From the NCBI GenBank assembly GCA_040218875.1, contig JAVJQP010000161.1: a DNA stretch of 64,000 bases. One strand, 5' to 3'. The stretch is from Coleofasciculus sp937127375 (GTDB taxonomy: Bacteria; Cyanobacteriota; Cyanobacteriia; Cyanobacteriales; Coleofasciculaceae). Position numbers and translations under genes: made by a program. Below, one piece after another: positions 36,719 to 46,066 of this stretch. The first letter of the stretch is position 1, and every line of letters begins with the position of its first letter. The notes beneath the pieces were generated by a model. The model was given only the letters and a program-made list of their open reading frames with translations. It did no database searches and had not been told where the DNA came from.

Positions 36719-37472
36719 AATGTAACTCGACTCGACTGAGATAGGGCTTAAACTTACGTTCCAGCAACTGCTGAATAATCAGCCTGTCCAGCACCGCCCG
36801 TTTATTGCGACTAATATCCGGACTCCACAATCGGTCAACATGGGTCAAACAAATATCTCGTCGCGATACTTCAAATGTGGCGTCCACGCGACAGGGAAGG
36901 GTAGAAATGCTCAATGTGCCGAGTTTGACCTGATTGAGCCAGCCATTTAAGACAGGCTGTCCCCGTTCTTCTTCAAAAATCCAGGCGGGGTTTTCTTCGG
37001 TTACTTTTGTAGTAATGTGACAAATGGAATAATGGTTAGGTTCCCCGTTTAGTGACGGTTGTCCGGTTGCTCCATTTCCCTGTAGATCAAGGGTGGGCAG
37101 ATCGAATTCGGGTGAGGTGCGATCGCGAATTGGACGATTGGTTGGGGAATCCGTCTCCACCGTTGGTACACCCAATTCCATAGAACCCATAATCCGGGAC
37201 TCATAAGGAATCTCACCCCCCTCTATCCTCAGCCTTAATGCTCCCCCTTTGAGTCCAAACTGAACCCGTCCTTTAGGTAAAGATTCCCACTGATGGCTAA
37301 ACTGAAGGGTTAAGTACAGGTCAATTTGTGGCGTTGAGAACGGTTGCAGAAACTCCAGATAGTCAGGATGTTCTACAGGTTGCACCGGAATTCCTGCCAA
37401 TGTCATGTACAGGCAATCCGGACATTTATTTTCCGGTTCTGGCTGGGATAGAGGAGAAAATGATGAAGGCAT
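36708..37472 (-). CDS. Hypothetical protein in operon with pentapeptide-repeat gene
   Basis: 254 residues, no recognised family. An early C-x2-C (NKCPDCLY, about 16-19) is followed by a beta-rich body (IDLYLTLQFSHQWESLPKGRVQFGLKGGALRLRI), an internal low-complexity part (about 105-150), and a late helical block KRAVLDRLIIQQLLERKFKPYLSR. It overlaps the downstream pentapeptide gene by 11 bases, so the two products probably act together. Soluble. Confidence 0.75.
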   Translation of the reverse strand: MPSSFSPLSQPEPENKCPDCLYMTLAGIPVQPVEHPDYLEFLQPFSTPQIDLYLTLQFSHQWESLPKGRVQFGLKGGALRLRIEGGEIPYESRIMGSMELGVPTVETDSPTNRPIRDRTSPEFDLPTLDLQGNGATGQPSLNGEPNHYSICHITTKVTEENPAWIFEEERGQPVLNGWLNQVKLGTLSISTLPCRVDATFEVSRRDICLTHVDRLWSPDISRNKRAVLDRLIIQQLLERKFKPYLSRVELHYDG

Positions 37473-37711
37473 TGCTGAACACCGACTGAGTAGGGGTTCA
37501 TCTATAACCGTACATGACCTGGGACTCGGTTGTTTGCCTGCGTAACATTAGGTAACTAAATCCTGGCTGAAAATCCGCCACGCCAGTAGGGTGGGTTAGG
37601 CGGGACTTTAATTGAGGCGATAACCATTCAATGAACTCTCCGCCGTAACCCACCGATATTAATGTTGGGCATAATTTGGAAATTGGCTGGGGTCAACGGC
37701 GCAATTAATTA

Positions 37712-37744
37712 AATAAAGGGCGCAATGCCTTGCGCCCCTACGGA
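37712..37744. repeat. Short dispersed hairpin repeat (GGCGCAATGCCTTGCGCCCCTACGG)
   Basis: A small stem ending CCCCTACGG, related to elements at 42266-42291, 44463-44490 and 63911-63935. It follows the lipoxygenase-like gene's stop codon and could serve as its transcription end. Confidence 0.5.
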
Positions 37745-37760
37745 TTGGATACACTATCCA

Positions 37761-39725
37761 TCAAACGTTAATCAACGCTCTAATATTATTCACATCAAAA
37801 TCCAGTTGGGCAAAGTCTTGCTTGTGATTTAACAGAATTTTGCGGAATTCGGCGGGAATATCCCCATCTTCATTCTTGATGATATATCCATACTTAATCG
37901 CCGTTAACACATTCACCAGATAAAGCAGTTGCGTCGCTTCTCCTGAATCTGGAGCAATAGTCGGATCATCCTCATTCCCAAAACTACCATTACGCAGTCC
38001 GAGAGAACTATACAAGATTTCTCCTCCAGCATCTGTTTGGGAATCATTCACCCAGGAATGCCACAAGGTTACGTGGAAAATCGCAAACCGACAGAACTGT
38101 TTTAAGTATTCCATATCATTGGCATCAGGTTTATCCGATAGCGTAATCGGACTTACCACTTTCAGACTGCCATTGATGGTGCGTCGGGAATTATTCGGTT
38201 GAGTCAGTTCATTCGTATCGTACCATTCATACCCATCGTCGCCACCACCGTCTTTTCCGGGTTCATACGCCACACTATGGTTAACCAAGTCATCCGATAA
38301 GCGATGAATTTCAATCCATTCGCGTTCAATCTCATCCTGATACGTTTGGAAAAAGACATCAATATATTCCGTCAAAAGCTGCCAATAGAGATTGGCTATT
38401 TTGGCATAGGTATGCGTTTCACATAACGGCTGACGAGGTTGCCATCCTTTCCAATCCAACTGCGACATGCTCTCATGACAAATCTGCACCACACTCTCTG
38501 GTGTCAATGGTCCAGCGGTGACAACATAGCCCACATTTGGGTCTACCAATACCGTATCCGCTCGTCGATTGATGTTAATCAAACTCTTGAGATGAGGAAT
38601 CAACATCAGGCGGAGCGGACTTTTTCGCAAGTTACGGAATGCAGCAACTGTATATTGCTCCATTTGCAAATGAGCTTTTATATAATGCTCAATCAGTTCA
38701 GCAGCGAAGAAAGTGTTGGTGCGAAAAATTCGTTTAGCTTGCAACCATTTATCGCCATCCTTGGGAGTATAGGTAATCGGTTCTTTCAGGGCAGAAAAGG
38801 GGGCGTAGGAATCAGGCTGTCGGCTTTGAATAGTAATTGATGTGGGTAAAAATTTGCCATCTTTTACCTCAAAGGTTGCATCGACATTGTGCAGGTCATG
38901 AATCTGATCTTTTTCGTAAGCATCCCAGTTAAATGTCACTTTGTACTCATTCGGTTTACTCTTATTTTTTTTCGGTAAGCAGGGATTCATCCCATTGAGA
39001 ACCCGCAGTCCAAAAAATTCATCACTTCGGGTATATCCCGGATTTTTTCGCTCTAGCTCAATCGTGGAATTGGGTGGATAATCAGCTTGAATTTCCTGGA
39101 GAGAGGGTTGATTCGGATTAAGCGTATTTTCGATAACATGCTTGGCTTTAATTGGGGTTAAAAGATTCGCAGCTTCATAACCTTGTAGTTTACGACCAAT
39201 CGCATCTTCGTCCGGTGTTCCCTCTAACTCGGTAAATAGAATACGGGGGAAGGGATTTGTGGCGTTGTAAAGCCAGTAGGGAACAGTGCAAGTGCCAAAG
39301 TCATATTCTTTTTGCGTAACATTATCGGGTCCTTTAATCGTGTAGGCGAGACGTTTGGCAAGCACCAATTCATTGTTGGTATCGAAGTTGCTGCGAATTT
39401 CGATGACTCTCAGTTCTAAATCTGGCTTGTCTTTAAACCCCGCTTGTTCCGGATCATAGTAAATCTCAAAATACCCATTGCGATCCGTTATCCCTTTCCC
39501 TAGATACTCTTCCGGTGTACCAATGTCTCGATCCCACAACTCCACTTCCATATTATGTAAGGGGTTTTGGGTGTCACTGAAGACAAGCTGACCGATAACT
39601 TTACTTAACTGCGATCGTTGTTTTGCCGCTTTTTTTTTGAGTTTTTGCTGAGCGCTAGACGTGTTAATTAGCCTGAGCTTTAAAACTTGGAATAGTTCTT
39701 GAACAATCGTTTGCGACTTGGTCAT
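37761..39725 (-). CDS. Transthyretin-like domain fused to a lipoxygenase-like domain
   Basis: 654 residues. Residues about 40-115 (GQLVFSDTQNPLHNMEVELW, YLGKGITDRNGYFEIYYDP) are a transthyretin-like beta-sandwich. The rest follows the lipoxygenase catalytic domain: WLQAKRIFRTNTFFAAELIEHY, IPHLKSLININRRAD (LOX: PHxxxTxxIN), then HSWVN (H556, N560, matching LOX HAAVN) and a C-terminal INV. In LOX the iron ligands are His, His, His, Asn and the terminal Ile carboxylate. Here the first His of HELxxH is Ala342 while H347, H556 and N560 remain and the last residue is Val. So iron binding may be altered or absent, and activity is uncertain. No signal peptide. A divergent P450 gene starts 507 bases away, suggesting an oxylipin-type pathway. 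Confidence 0.75.
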   Translation of the reverse strand: MTKSQTIVQELFQVLKLRLINTSSAQQKLKKKAAKQRSQLSKVIGQLVFSDTQNPLHNMEVELWDRDIGTPEEYLGKGITDRNGYFEIYYDPEQAGFKDKPDLELRVIEIRSNFDTNNELVLAKRLAYTIKGPDNVTQKEYDFGTCTVPYWLYNATNPFPRILFTELEGTPDEDAIGRKLQGYEAANLLTPIKAKHVIENTLNPNQPSLQEIQADYPPNSTIELERKNPGYTRSDEFFGLRVLNGMNPCLPKKNKSKPNEYKVTFNWDAYEKDQIHDLHNVDATFEVKDGKFLPTSITIQSRQPDSYAPFSALKEPITYTPKDGDKWLQAKRIFRTNTFFAAELIEHYIKAHLQMEQYTVAAFRNLRKSPLRLMLIPHLKSLININRRADTVLVDPNVGYVVTAGPLTPESVVQICHESMSQLDWKGWQPRQPLCETHTYAKIANLYWQLLTEYIDVFFQTYQDEIEREWIEIHRLSDDLVNHSVAYEPGKDGGGDDGYEWYDTNELTQPNNSRRTINGSLKVVSPITLSDKPDANDMEYLKQFCRFAIFHVTLWHSWVNDSQTDAGGEILYSSLGLRNGSFGNEDDPTIAPDSGEATQLLYLVNVLTAIKYGYIIKNEDGDIPAEFRKILLNHKQDFAQLDFDVNNIRALINV

Positions 39726-40231
39726 GTTGATGTCCTTTTCTCAAAAAAAAACGTTACAGGTTTATTGATGCCTTTCCACGGATGATGCCGGAATCCTTAA
39801 TCATTCATGAGATAGCCTAAAGGCTGAAGCCGGAGCAATGGGACGATTCGTTAACCCATCAGCAATTGGCAAATAACCAACAATCGGCTTTATTAGCAAA
39901 TAGCAATAGATTTGTCAATGCGTGAACCAGAAATAACTCAATACTTATGAGTCCAAATTAGTTGTGAAATAGTAATCCTTGCTGGGCAAGACTTTCAGCC
40001 CTCTTGGTGTTCACTACTCATTTAGACTGGCTCGACTGGCTCTATTTGGGAACAGATTCATACTGTATACTATTTTTATTCATTTTTCAAGTTAGTTAGG
40101 ATCGATGTCATTTCATTAAGAAATGTTTAGATTTTTTGCCTAAGTTGAGCTGAACGCCATAAAGTTTAATACGTATGATGATAAACTTCTAAATTAACCC
40201 TTTCCAGCAACCAAAACCCATAGGAATTAGG
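39726..40231. other. Divergent promoter region between LOX-like and P450 genes
   Basis: 506 bases, AT-rich from about 40050 on, with TATACTA-like sequence near 40067. No coding frame of note. Probably drives both divergent genes. Confidence 0.45.
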
Positions 40232-41578
40232 ATGGACAATCAAAAAATACTCGAAGTCCATGAGCGTCAACTCAAGTTCTCGCGCCTCTTGGCAAAAATT
40301 GGTCAGAACAATCCCATTGGCAAAGTCATTCGTTTAAGGGCTTACTTTTTAGACCTTCCGGTACTAACCAAGCAATGGCGAGATTATTTGTATGTGCGGA
40401 AGGAACAGATCTCCGATAAATTTCTGGGTTTGGATCAGGGAATCATCCATACCTCCTACGCTGACGCCAAAAGACTGATTGAAACCACACCTCAGCAACG
40501 GGATAATTATTTGGGACCCTTGAAAATCAATGCTCGCAGTTATTTTCTCGGTCATCCCTTATGTTTAGGAACCAATGGTGATGAACATGCAGGGATTCGA
40601 GCGTTATTTTTTCACGCCTTGCCAGAACCCGAAGAAACGACAGAGAAACTGGCACAGCTAGTCGATACAGGACTAGCTACAGCGACCAAGCAGGGAATAA
40701 TTGATGTTAAAACTGACTTACCCAAAATGATCGTTGCCCTATTACACGAACTAATTCTGAACCTCAAATTATCTGAAGAAGAAATTGCTGGGTCAGTTAG
40801 CTATATTGGCGGGCTGGGATTAGCGACTGTTCCCAATCTTATTCATAACACACTGTTGAGAAATAAAACGCGATCGCACATTCAGCATCGCCAAGGGTTA
40901 GTCGAGGCGTACAAAAAATCTCCCAAGTATCAAGAGTATCTGGCGTTCGGGGCGACGCATCAGTTAAATGAACAACAGGTTGTCAATAATCTGTTTGATA
41001 TGATCCACGTTGCCGGAACTGCTGGAACCAGTGATCTCCTTGCCTCTGTGTTCGGTGTTTTATGTCAAGATGAAGCCTTGAGAGCAAATGTTAATGCTGA
41101 GATTGATACCGTTTGGGATGGTCAAACTCCCCCAAATGCTCAAACCTTAGCCCAACTGGAATTGACTGAAAAGGTAATTTTTGAAACAGCCCGTCTTTAT
41201 CCACCCGTTCGTTTTCTCAATCAAATGTCTACCGAACCAATGGAAGTAGAAATTGGCGGTCAGCGATGTCCATTCCAAAAGGGAACTCGTCTAGTCGCTT
41301 CCCTGTTTACAGCGAATCGCGATCCTGACAAATATGAAGAGCCAGATACATTTAAAACCACACGAGATTATAGCGATATTTTATCCTGGAATGGCTCGAA
41401 TCAGGAACGCAACTGTCCGGGCAAATCCTTATCGATTGCCATCGTAAAACTGTTCTGTTTATATGCGTTTAAACACTATCAATGGCGTTCTGTTTCTGGT
41501 GTAGAATGGGATATGAAAAAGTTTGCTCCCTTTAAGCCAAATCTAGTATTGAATGGCTTTGCACGGCGAGCCAACTAA
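40232..41578 (+). CDS. Cytochrome P450, possibly CYP74-like
   Basis: 448 residues. The K-helix ExxR lies in ETARLYPPV (E318, R321) and the heme cysteine in WNGSNQERNCPGKSLS (C395), with CPGK as in P450s. The heme loop departs from the usual FxxGxRxCxG. The I-helix stretch LFDMIHVAGTAGTSDLL lacks the standard AGxDT pattern. Unusual heme loops and I-helices typify the CYP74 clan, which rearranges fatty-acid hydroperoxides made by lipoxygenases without needing O2 or a reductase. With a LOX-like gene next door this is an attractive but unproven reading. No membrane anchor. AGGAATTAGG precedes the ATG. Confidence 0.8.
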   Translation: MDNQKILEVHERQLKFSRLLAKIGQNNPIGKVIRLRAYFLDLPVLTKQWRDYLYVRKEQISDKFLGLDQGIIHTSYADAKRLIETTPQQRDNYLGPLKINARSYFLGHPLCLGTNGDEHAGIRALFFHALPEPEETTEKLAQLVDTGLATATKQGIIDVKTDLPKMIVALLHELILNLKLSEEEIAGSVSYIGGLGLATVPNLIHNTLLRNKTRSHIQHRQGLVEAYKKSPKYQEYLAFGATHQLNEQQVVNNLFDMIHVAGTAGTSDLLASVFGVLCQDEALRANVNAEIDTVWDGQTPPNAQTLAQLELTEKVIFETARLYPPVRFLNQMSTEPMEVEIGGQRCPFQKGTRLVASLFTANRDPDKYEEPDTFKTTRDYSDILSWNGSNQERNCPGKSLSIAIVKLFCLYAFKHYQWRSVSGVEWDMKKFAPFKPNLVLNGFARRAN

Positions 41579-41639
41579 TTGGTAGGTACTGCCTTGGCGA
41601 ATACCGTTTTACCTCGATCAACAAAGATAAAAACAAATC

Positions 41640-42191
41640 ATGCTAACCATTGAAACTCGGCAACTTAACGATATCGGCGCTTGGATGAAACAAGACAGGT
41701 CAACTGATTTCCCTGACATTCTGAAAGGGGTCTTTTTTATGGATGGGAATCCTTTTCCCGATGATTGTCTGACATTAGAAGGTGGTCAATGGGACGCGAG
41801 GAGTCGAACATTATTAGTCTCTGTGTTTGCTCCATTTCAGTGGACATTTAGTGTTTCCGATAAAGGGCGTCGGTTACTCAATATTGTTAATTCAACCAAA
41901 TTAACCTATAAAGTTCAGTTCGATGAAACCTTCCGCCACGCCCAAATCACCCCGATTGTGTTCGGATTCGGTTTACCCAAGTGGATTGCAGAATTCACAA
42001 TGACTCAACTGGATGACGACATGCAAGGCAATACCTGGGAGCGAAAAAACTCTTGGTTGTTAGGACTCTCCGACGCTTGGGGATATACACTCAGAAAGAT
42101 TTTGGATCAAAATCGTCAGTATACTCCCACGTTCTCTAACCTGCAGCCAAGCGTTCCCAATGAGTTTTTGGTGATTAGCAAAAATGAATAA
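41640..42191 (+). CDS. Hypothetical protein downstream of the P450
   Basis: 183 residues, 61 bases after the P450 stop on the same strand, so probably cotranscribed. A beta-rich N-terminal half (LEGGQWDARSRTLLVSVFAP, WTFSVSDKGRRLLNIV) and a late helix (SDAWGYTLRKIL). No signal peptide, membrane segment or recognised motif. A lipocalin-like or binding role is conceivable, but I do not assign one. Confidence 0.7.
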   Translation: MLTIETRQLNDIGAWMKQDRSTDFPDILKGVFFMDGNPFPDDCLTLEGGQWDARSRTLLVSVFAPFQWTFSVSDKGRRLLNIVNSTKLTYKVQFDETFRHAQITPIVFGFGLPKWIAEFTMTQLDDDMQGNTWERKNSWLLGLSDAWGYTLRKILDQNRQYTPTFSNLQPSVPNEFLVISKNE

Positions 42192-42357
42192 AACCCTGTT
42201 CTTTTTAGCGGATTTTAACCTGAAGTGGGCAAGCCAAATCAACCCTAAATAGCACGCTCCTTAAGGTGGGTGGGCAATGCCCACCCTACGGTATAGCAGG
42301 TGATTAATCCAAAGTTACCGTGAGGTAGGCAAGAAAAATAAACCCTAACAACAGCTA

Positions 42358-44139
42358 TTAATATCCTAAGGTTAAAGCACCAGGACGTCGGGGATCAGAT
42401 GCACCGTTTAAGGTTTGATCAACTAACATAATACTTTGGGTACTTCCCATGGTATTGGTGACAGTAATCTGATGTCCTTTTTCCTCTAAAAGGCGGCTAG
42501 TGTCACCATTTAATCCTTGTTCAACCATCAACTGATCCGGAAGCCATTGATGATGCACCCGAACAGCATTCGTTGCTTTAGCAATATTCATGTCATGATC
42601 GATAACATTCAAAATAACCTGCAAAACCGTCGTGATAATCCGACTCCCTCCGGGACTTCCTGTCACCAGAAACGGCTGCTCATCTTTTAAGACAATTGTT
42701 GGTGTCATAGAACTGAGCATCCGTTTTTCCGGTTCAATGGCGTTAAATTCTCCACCAATCAAGCCAAAGGCATTGGGTACTCCTGGCTTGGCGGAAAAGT
42801 CATTCATTTCATTATTGAGCAGAATTCCTGTCCCCGGAACCGTTATTTTACTGCCATAACTAAAGTTTAGGGTATACGTATTCGCCACAGCATTACCCTG
42901 ATTATCTATAACTGAATAATGAGTGGTATTGTTGCTTTCTATAAACGGATTAGGATTACCCGGAGCGATTTCTTGACTCGGCGTTGCTTGAGTTAAATTA
43001 ATGTTACGGCGTAGCTGTTCAGCATAGGATTTAGAGATCAACCCGGAAATCGGGACAGACACAAAGTCAGTATCCCCTAAATATTTAGACCTATCCGCAT
43101 AAGCGAGTTTCATGCTTTCGGTCATCAAATGAATGGTTTGAGCCGTATTCTGTCCCAGTTCACTCAGAGGAAATGCTTCTAAGATATTCAGCAATTGTAC
43201 CAGATGAATTCCTCCCGAACTGGGTGGTGGCATGGAGTAAATTTCATAACCGCGATAAGTACCGCGAATTGGTTCTCGGATAACGGGTTGATACTCGGCT
43301 AAATCCGCCTTAGAAATCAAGCCATCATTGGCTGCCATCTCTGTCACAATCGCATCAGCGATCGCGCCATGGTAAAATGCCTTTGATCCTTCCCTAGCAA
43401 TCAGTCTCAAACTCTGAGCTAAATCCCTTTGCATCAGAGTTTCGCCAATCTGATACGGTTCTCCTCCAGGTTTATAAAAGATTGCCAAACTTGCAGGATA
43501 AGCTTGCATCCGTTCTTTCACAGCAACTAAGGAACGATGCAAATATTCGGAAACAGGGAAGCCATTTTCGGCTAATTCAATCGCAGGTTGTAACGCCCGT
43601 GCTAAAGAAATTGTTCCGTATTTTTCCAATGCCATAGTTAACCCAGCAACGGTTCCGGGAACACCAACAGCTAAATAACTATGGCGAGATTTTTCAGGAT
43701 CAACGTCACCCGTTTCATCCAGAAACATATCACGAGTGGCGGCTTGGGGAGCTTTTTCCCGATAATCAATGGCAATAGTTTGATTTTCATCAGCTAAATG
43801 GACAAGCATAAATCCACCGCCGCCAATATTTCCCGCACTGGGTAATGTAACCGCCATTGTAAATCCCATGGTTACAGCAGCATCAATGGCATTTCCACCC
43901 TCTTTCAATACAGCTAAACCTGCTTCTGTAGCATAGCGTTCTTGAGAGGAAACCATGCCATTTTCCGCGATAACCGGATGAAAGATATCCCTGGGACTAT
44001 AAATGGGGACATCTTGAGCGACAACTTGGGTACAAATCAGACTCACTGTAGCCAGGAGAATCAGGATTTGTTTCGGATAGCGAGAAAAGCGATAACCTCG
44101 GATAGTGAGTATTTTTATCCTTTGCTGAAAACGTTTCAC
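42358..44139 (-). CDS. ggt: Gamma-glutamyltransferase
   Basis: 593 residues from a GTG start. A long N-terminal basic region and hydrophobic segment (about 24-40, ILILLATVSLICTQVV) mark an exported precursor. GGNAIDAAVTMGFTMAV and GNIGGGGFML are family blocks; the autocatalytic cleavage Thr is T405 in NNTTHYSVID, which becomes the N-terminal nucleophile of the small subunit. SSMTPTIVLK and TGSPGGSRIITT follow. The enzyme cleaves glutathione and gamma-glutamyl compounds in the periplasm, salvaging amino acids. No link to neighbours is evident. Confidence 0.95.
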   Translation of the reverse strand: MKRFQQRIKILTIRGYRFSRYPKQILILLATVSLICTQVVAQDVPIYSPRDIFHPVIAENGMVSSQERYATEAGLAVLKEGGNAIDAAVTMGFTMAVTLPSAGNIGGGGFMLVHLADENQTIAIDYREKAPQAATRDMFLDETGDVDPEKSRHSYLAVGVPGTVAGLTMALEKYGTISLARALQPAIELAENGFPVSEYLHRSLVAVKERMQAYPASLAIFYKPGGEPYQIGETLMQRDLAQSLRLIAREGSKAFYHGAIADAIVTEMAANDGLISKADLAEYQPVIREPIRGTYRGYEIYSMPPPSSGGIHLVQLLNILEAFPLSELGQNTAQTIHLMTESMKLAYADRSKYLGDTDFVSVPISGLISKSYAEQLRRNINLTQATPSQEIAPGNPNPFIESNNTTHYSVIDNQGNAVANTYTLNFSYGSKITVPGTGILLNNEMNDFSAKPGVPNAFGLIGGEFNAIEPEKRMLSSMTPTIVLKDEQPFLVTGSPGGSRIITTVLQVILNVIDHDMNIAKATNAVRVHHQWLPDQLMVEQGLNGDTSRLLEEKGHQITVTNTMGSTQSIMLVDQTLNGASDPRRPGALTLGY

Positions 44140-44175
44140 AATTGGAATAAAATAGAGTGATTTAGGCAGGAATTA

Positions 44176-44396
44176 CAAATTGTAGGGGGCAGATTTAGCC
44201 ACAATTGTAGGGGCGAGTTTAGCCATAATTGTAGGGGCGGGTTTAGGGACAATTGTAGGGGCGGGTTTAGGGAATCAATTCAGATATCCACCAATAACGG
44301 AATAACAAAACCCGCCCTCCCCACCGATAAATGAACAACGAAACCCGCCCTCCCCACCGATAAATGAACAACGAAACCCACCCTCCCCCTTGATCG
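44176..44396. repeat. Composite tandem repeat array, left flank of the effector cassette
   Basis: Four or so 24-base units (AATTGTAGGGGCGGGTTTAG and variants) are followed by three 33-base units (AACAACGAAACCCGCCCTCC...). The whole is the inverted counterpart of 47644-47960, sharing even the unique joint ATTCAGATATCCACCAATAA. Confidence 0.85.
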
Positions 44397-44462
44397 ATTG
44401 TAGAGATATTGTAGACTACTGGACTAACACAGCTAAAAGGATGGATTAGACTTGTCAATTTT

Positions 44463-44490
44463 ATGGGCGCACACCATGCGCCCCTACGGT
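44463..44490. repeat. Short dispersed hairpin repeat (GGGCGCA...TGCGCCCCTACGG)
   Basis: Small hairpin followed by TTTCTGGATGTAA, a sequence shared closely with 63911-63950 at the other end of the window. It may act as the transcription terminator of the cassette. Confidence 0.55.
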
Positions 44491-44568
44491 TTCTGGATGT
44501 AATTTTAATTCATCACCACGCCACTGCACCTAAAACAGGATGAATAATACCCGATCGCCACCAAACGA

Positions 44569-45411
44569 CTACTCCATGCGATCGCTCATCAGTTTGGGGG
44601 TTTGCAGCTTTGTTCCCCGACTCGTACCCGCCGGATTAGCGTTGATAGGGGAGGTTGGCTTAAGTGGGACAACAATTCTCTCGCGGTACAGATTCGCTCG
44701 TTTTTGGATCAATCCCTTCTCATCAGGATGTTCGTAAACCAACACACCTCGACTTTGTTGTGCCAAAATTTTGCAGGCAAAATAGTTTGCCATAAAAAGA
44801 TCTTGTTTAAACGTTGCTCCCGCTTGGGGGATATCCTTTTTTGCCGGATAATGTTCGGTTAATTCCTTGGGACATTCTCGCAACCACTGCTCAACCCCTT
44901 GAGCATAAGCCCTTGCGACTTGCTCTGAGCTGATTTGCCAAGTCTCCTGCTGACGCTGTAGGCTAAATTTACCATAATGACCCACGGCTTGTACCTCTTT
45001 GGCGTCTTTTGCGATCGCGGATAAAATGTCACCCTGATTCAGAGGCGTTCCACCAGGATGGTTGTGGGTGACGATTTGATCTGTATGAGACGCTTTCCCT
45101 TTTGATTTTTTCGGTTTCTTTTTCGATTTCTTGGGTGGGAACACAGGAATATTTGCTGCGTTATACCCAAAACGTTCTGCCTGTTTCAGTTGCGTTTTCA
45201 GTTGCGTCTGGATATCTGCGGTTTCCTTGGATGAAACGGATGCCTTTTTGGGAGAACCAAAAGGGCGTGTTTCCAAGGGATTCGTTGCAGGTAACTTGGC
45301 TTCTCTGGCTTGGATACCCTTCCCGAAGGAGCGCGTCTGTAGCAAACTCTGTGCTGGGATAAACTCGTCTTCCCCAGACCGTTTTTTACGGATTCGTCGT
45401 CGGATACCCAT
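44569..45411 (-). CDS. Effector-like protein with DUF4157-type leader and JAMM-like motif
   Basis: 280 residues from ATG 45411 (MGIRRRIRKK), chosen because GGAGGGGG precedes it and because the upstream paralogue begins the same way. Residues 1-90 share the leader of the DUF4157 protein: SFGKGIQARE, NPLETRPFG, then LKQAERFGYNAANIP. There is no DUF4157 domain. The remainder has VTHNHPGGTPLNQGDILSAI (about 114-133), an HxHP...D pattern like the JAMM metal site of JAB/RadC proteins but one residue shorter, and then GHYGKFSLQRQ, which in phage and toxin proteins often follows such motifs. So a second cargo or toxin sharing the delivery signal is likely; activity unproven. No immunity gene follows it. 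Confidence 0.75.
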   Translation of the reverse strand: MGIRRRIRKKRSGEDEFIPAQSLLQTRSFGKGIQAREAKLPATNPLETRPFGSPKKASVSSKETADIQTQLKTQLKQAERFGYNAANIPVFPPKKSKKKPKKSKGKASHTDQIVTHNHPGGTPLNQGDILSAIAKDAKEVQAVGHYGKFSLQRQQETWQISSEQVARAYAQGVEQWLRECPKELTEHYPAKKDIPQAGATFKQDLFMANYFACKILAQQSRGVLVYEHPDEKGLIQKRANLYRERIVVPLKPTSPINANPAGTSRGTKLQTPKLMSDRME

Positions 45412-45534
45412 AACCCCCTCCAAATTTAACTGGAGATATACTTGACATTTAGCATTATTTTGTGTTTGTGTCAAGTTTGATCGCCAAGCTCAAGTTGCTT
45501 CTTCTCAGACTTTTATTGTGTCTATTGTGTCCAC

Positions 45535-46044
45535 CTACTTATGAAACACCTGAAACTCTACCCCAGAATCAGTCAATCGTTGTGTCAAGGCAGAACGATG
45601 CTCATCCGTACAACCCAACAAAACATTAAACGCCGTTGGGTGTTCCTCTTCGTTGACGATTTGAGGTTGTGTCAGCCATGTCTGATGAGCATCCGATAAC
45701 ACTTCCATCAAGATCTGGAAATCCTTTTGAGGGGCGTCTTGTAAAAGCAAATTAGCCTGATTTACCATTAACAGATAAGCTTCCCCATCGAGCCAACTGA
45801 GATCCGTAATGCATTCGTCAAGAGCATCCCAGTTTTCGCCAAAGTAGTAGGGAAACTGAAGGGCTGCACCTATCTCATTGAAAAAGTCAGGCATCGTTTT
45901 ACTTTTATTGCCCCTAACCATCCGAATCGCCGCCTGTGGATAATCTGACGTTAACTGAAAATACAAGTTAGCAAAAGCCGATTCATTTGCCACTTGAACA
46001 TAGAATATTGGTGGCTCCGGTTTAAAAAGCTGCTCACAGTCCAT
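45535..46044 (-). CDS. Barstar family immunity protein
   Basis: 169 residues. The core FFNEIGAALQFPYYFGENWDALDECITDLSW (about 54-84) is the barstar signature: in barstar the homologous helix-loop inserts an Asp into the barnase active site. It starts 22 bases after the stop of the RNase-domain protein, so the pair is cotranscribed, which strongly supports a toxin/immunity relation. It is longer than classical barstar (about 90 residues), with extra N- and C-terminal segments (FYVQVANESAFANLYFQL; FNVLLGCTDEHRSALTQRL). Cytosolic, no signal peptide. Confidence 0.92.
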   Translation of the reverse strand: MDCEQLFKPEPPIFYVQVANESAFANLYFQLTSDYPQAAIRMVRGNKSKTMPDFFNEIGAALQFPYYFGENWDALDECITDLSWLDGEAYLLMVNQANLLLQDAPQKDFQILMEVLSDAHQTWLTQPQIVNEEEHPTAFNVLLGCTDEHRSALTQRLTDSGVEFQVFHK

Positions 46045-46066
46045 AACCCATTCTCACTGCTCTTGG

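Larger units (their letters stand above)
44140..44568. other. Intergenic region dominated by repeat array
   Basis: The region between ggt's 5' end and the effector cassette's 3' end. It is mostly the array at 44176-44396, then a short hairpin repeat (44463-44490). The ggt promoter must lie just past 44140 or within the repeats. No gene seen. Confidence 0.6.

Noticed and set aside
44176..44396. Possible CRISPR array, since units of 24 and 33 bases repeat regularly
   Set aside because: The units are directly tandem with no unique spacers, and no cas genes are present.
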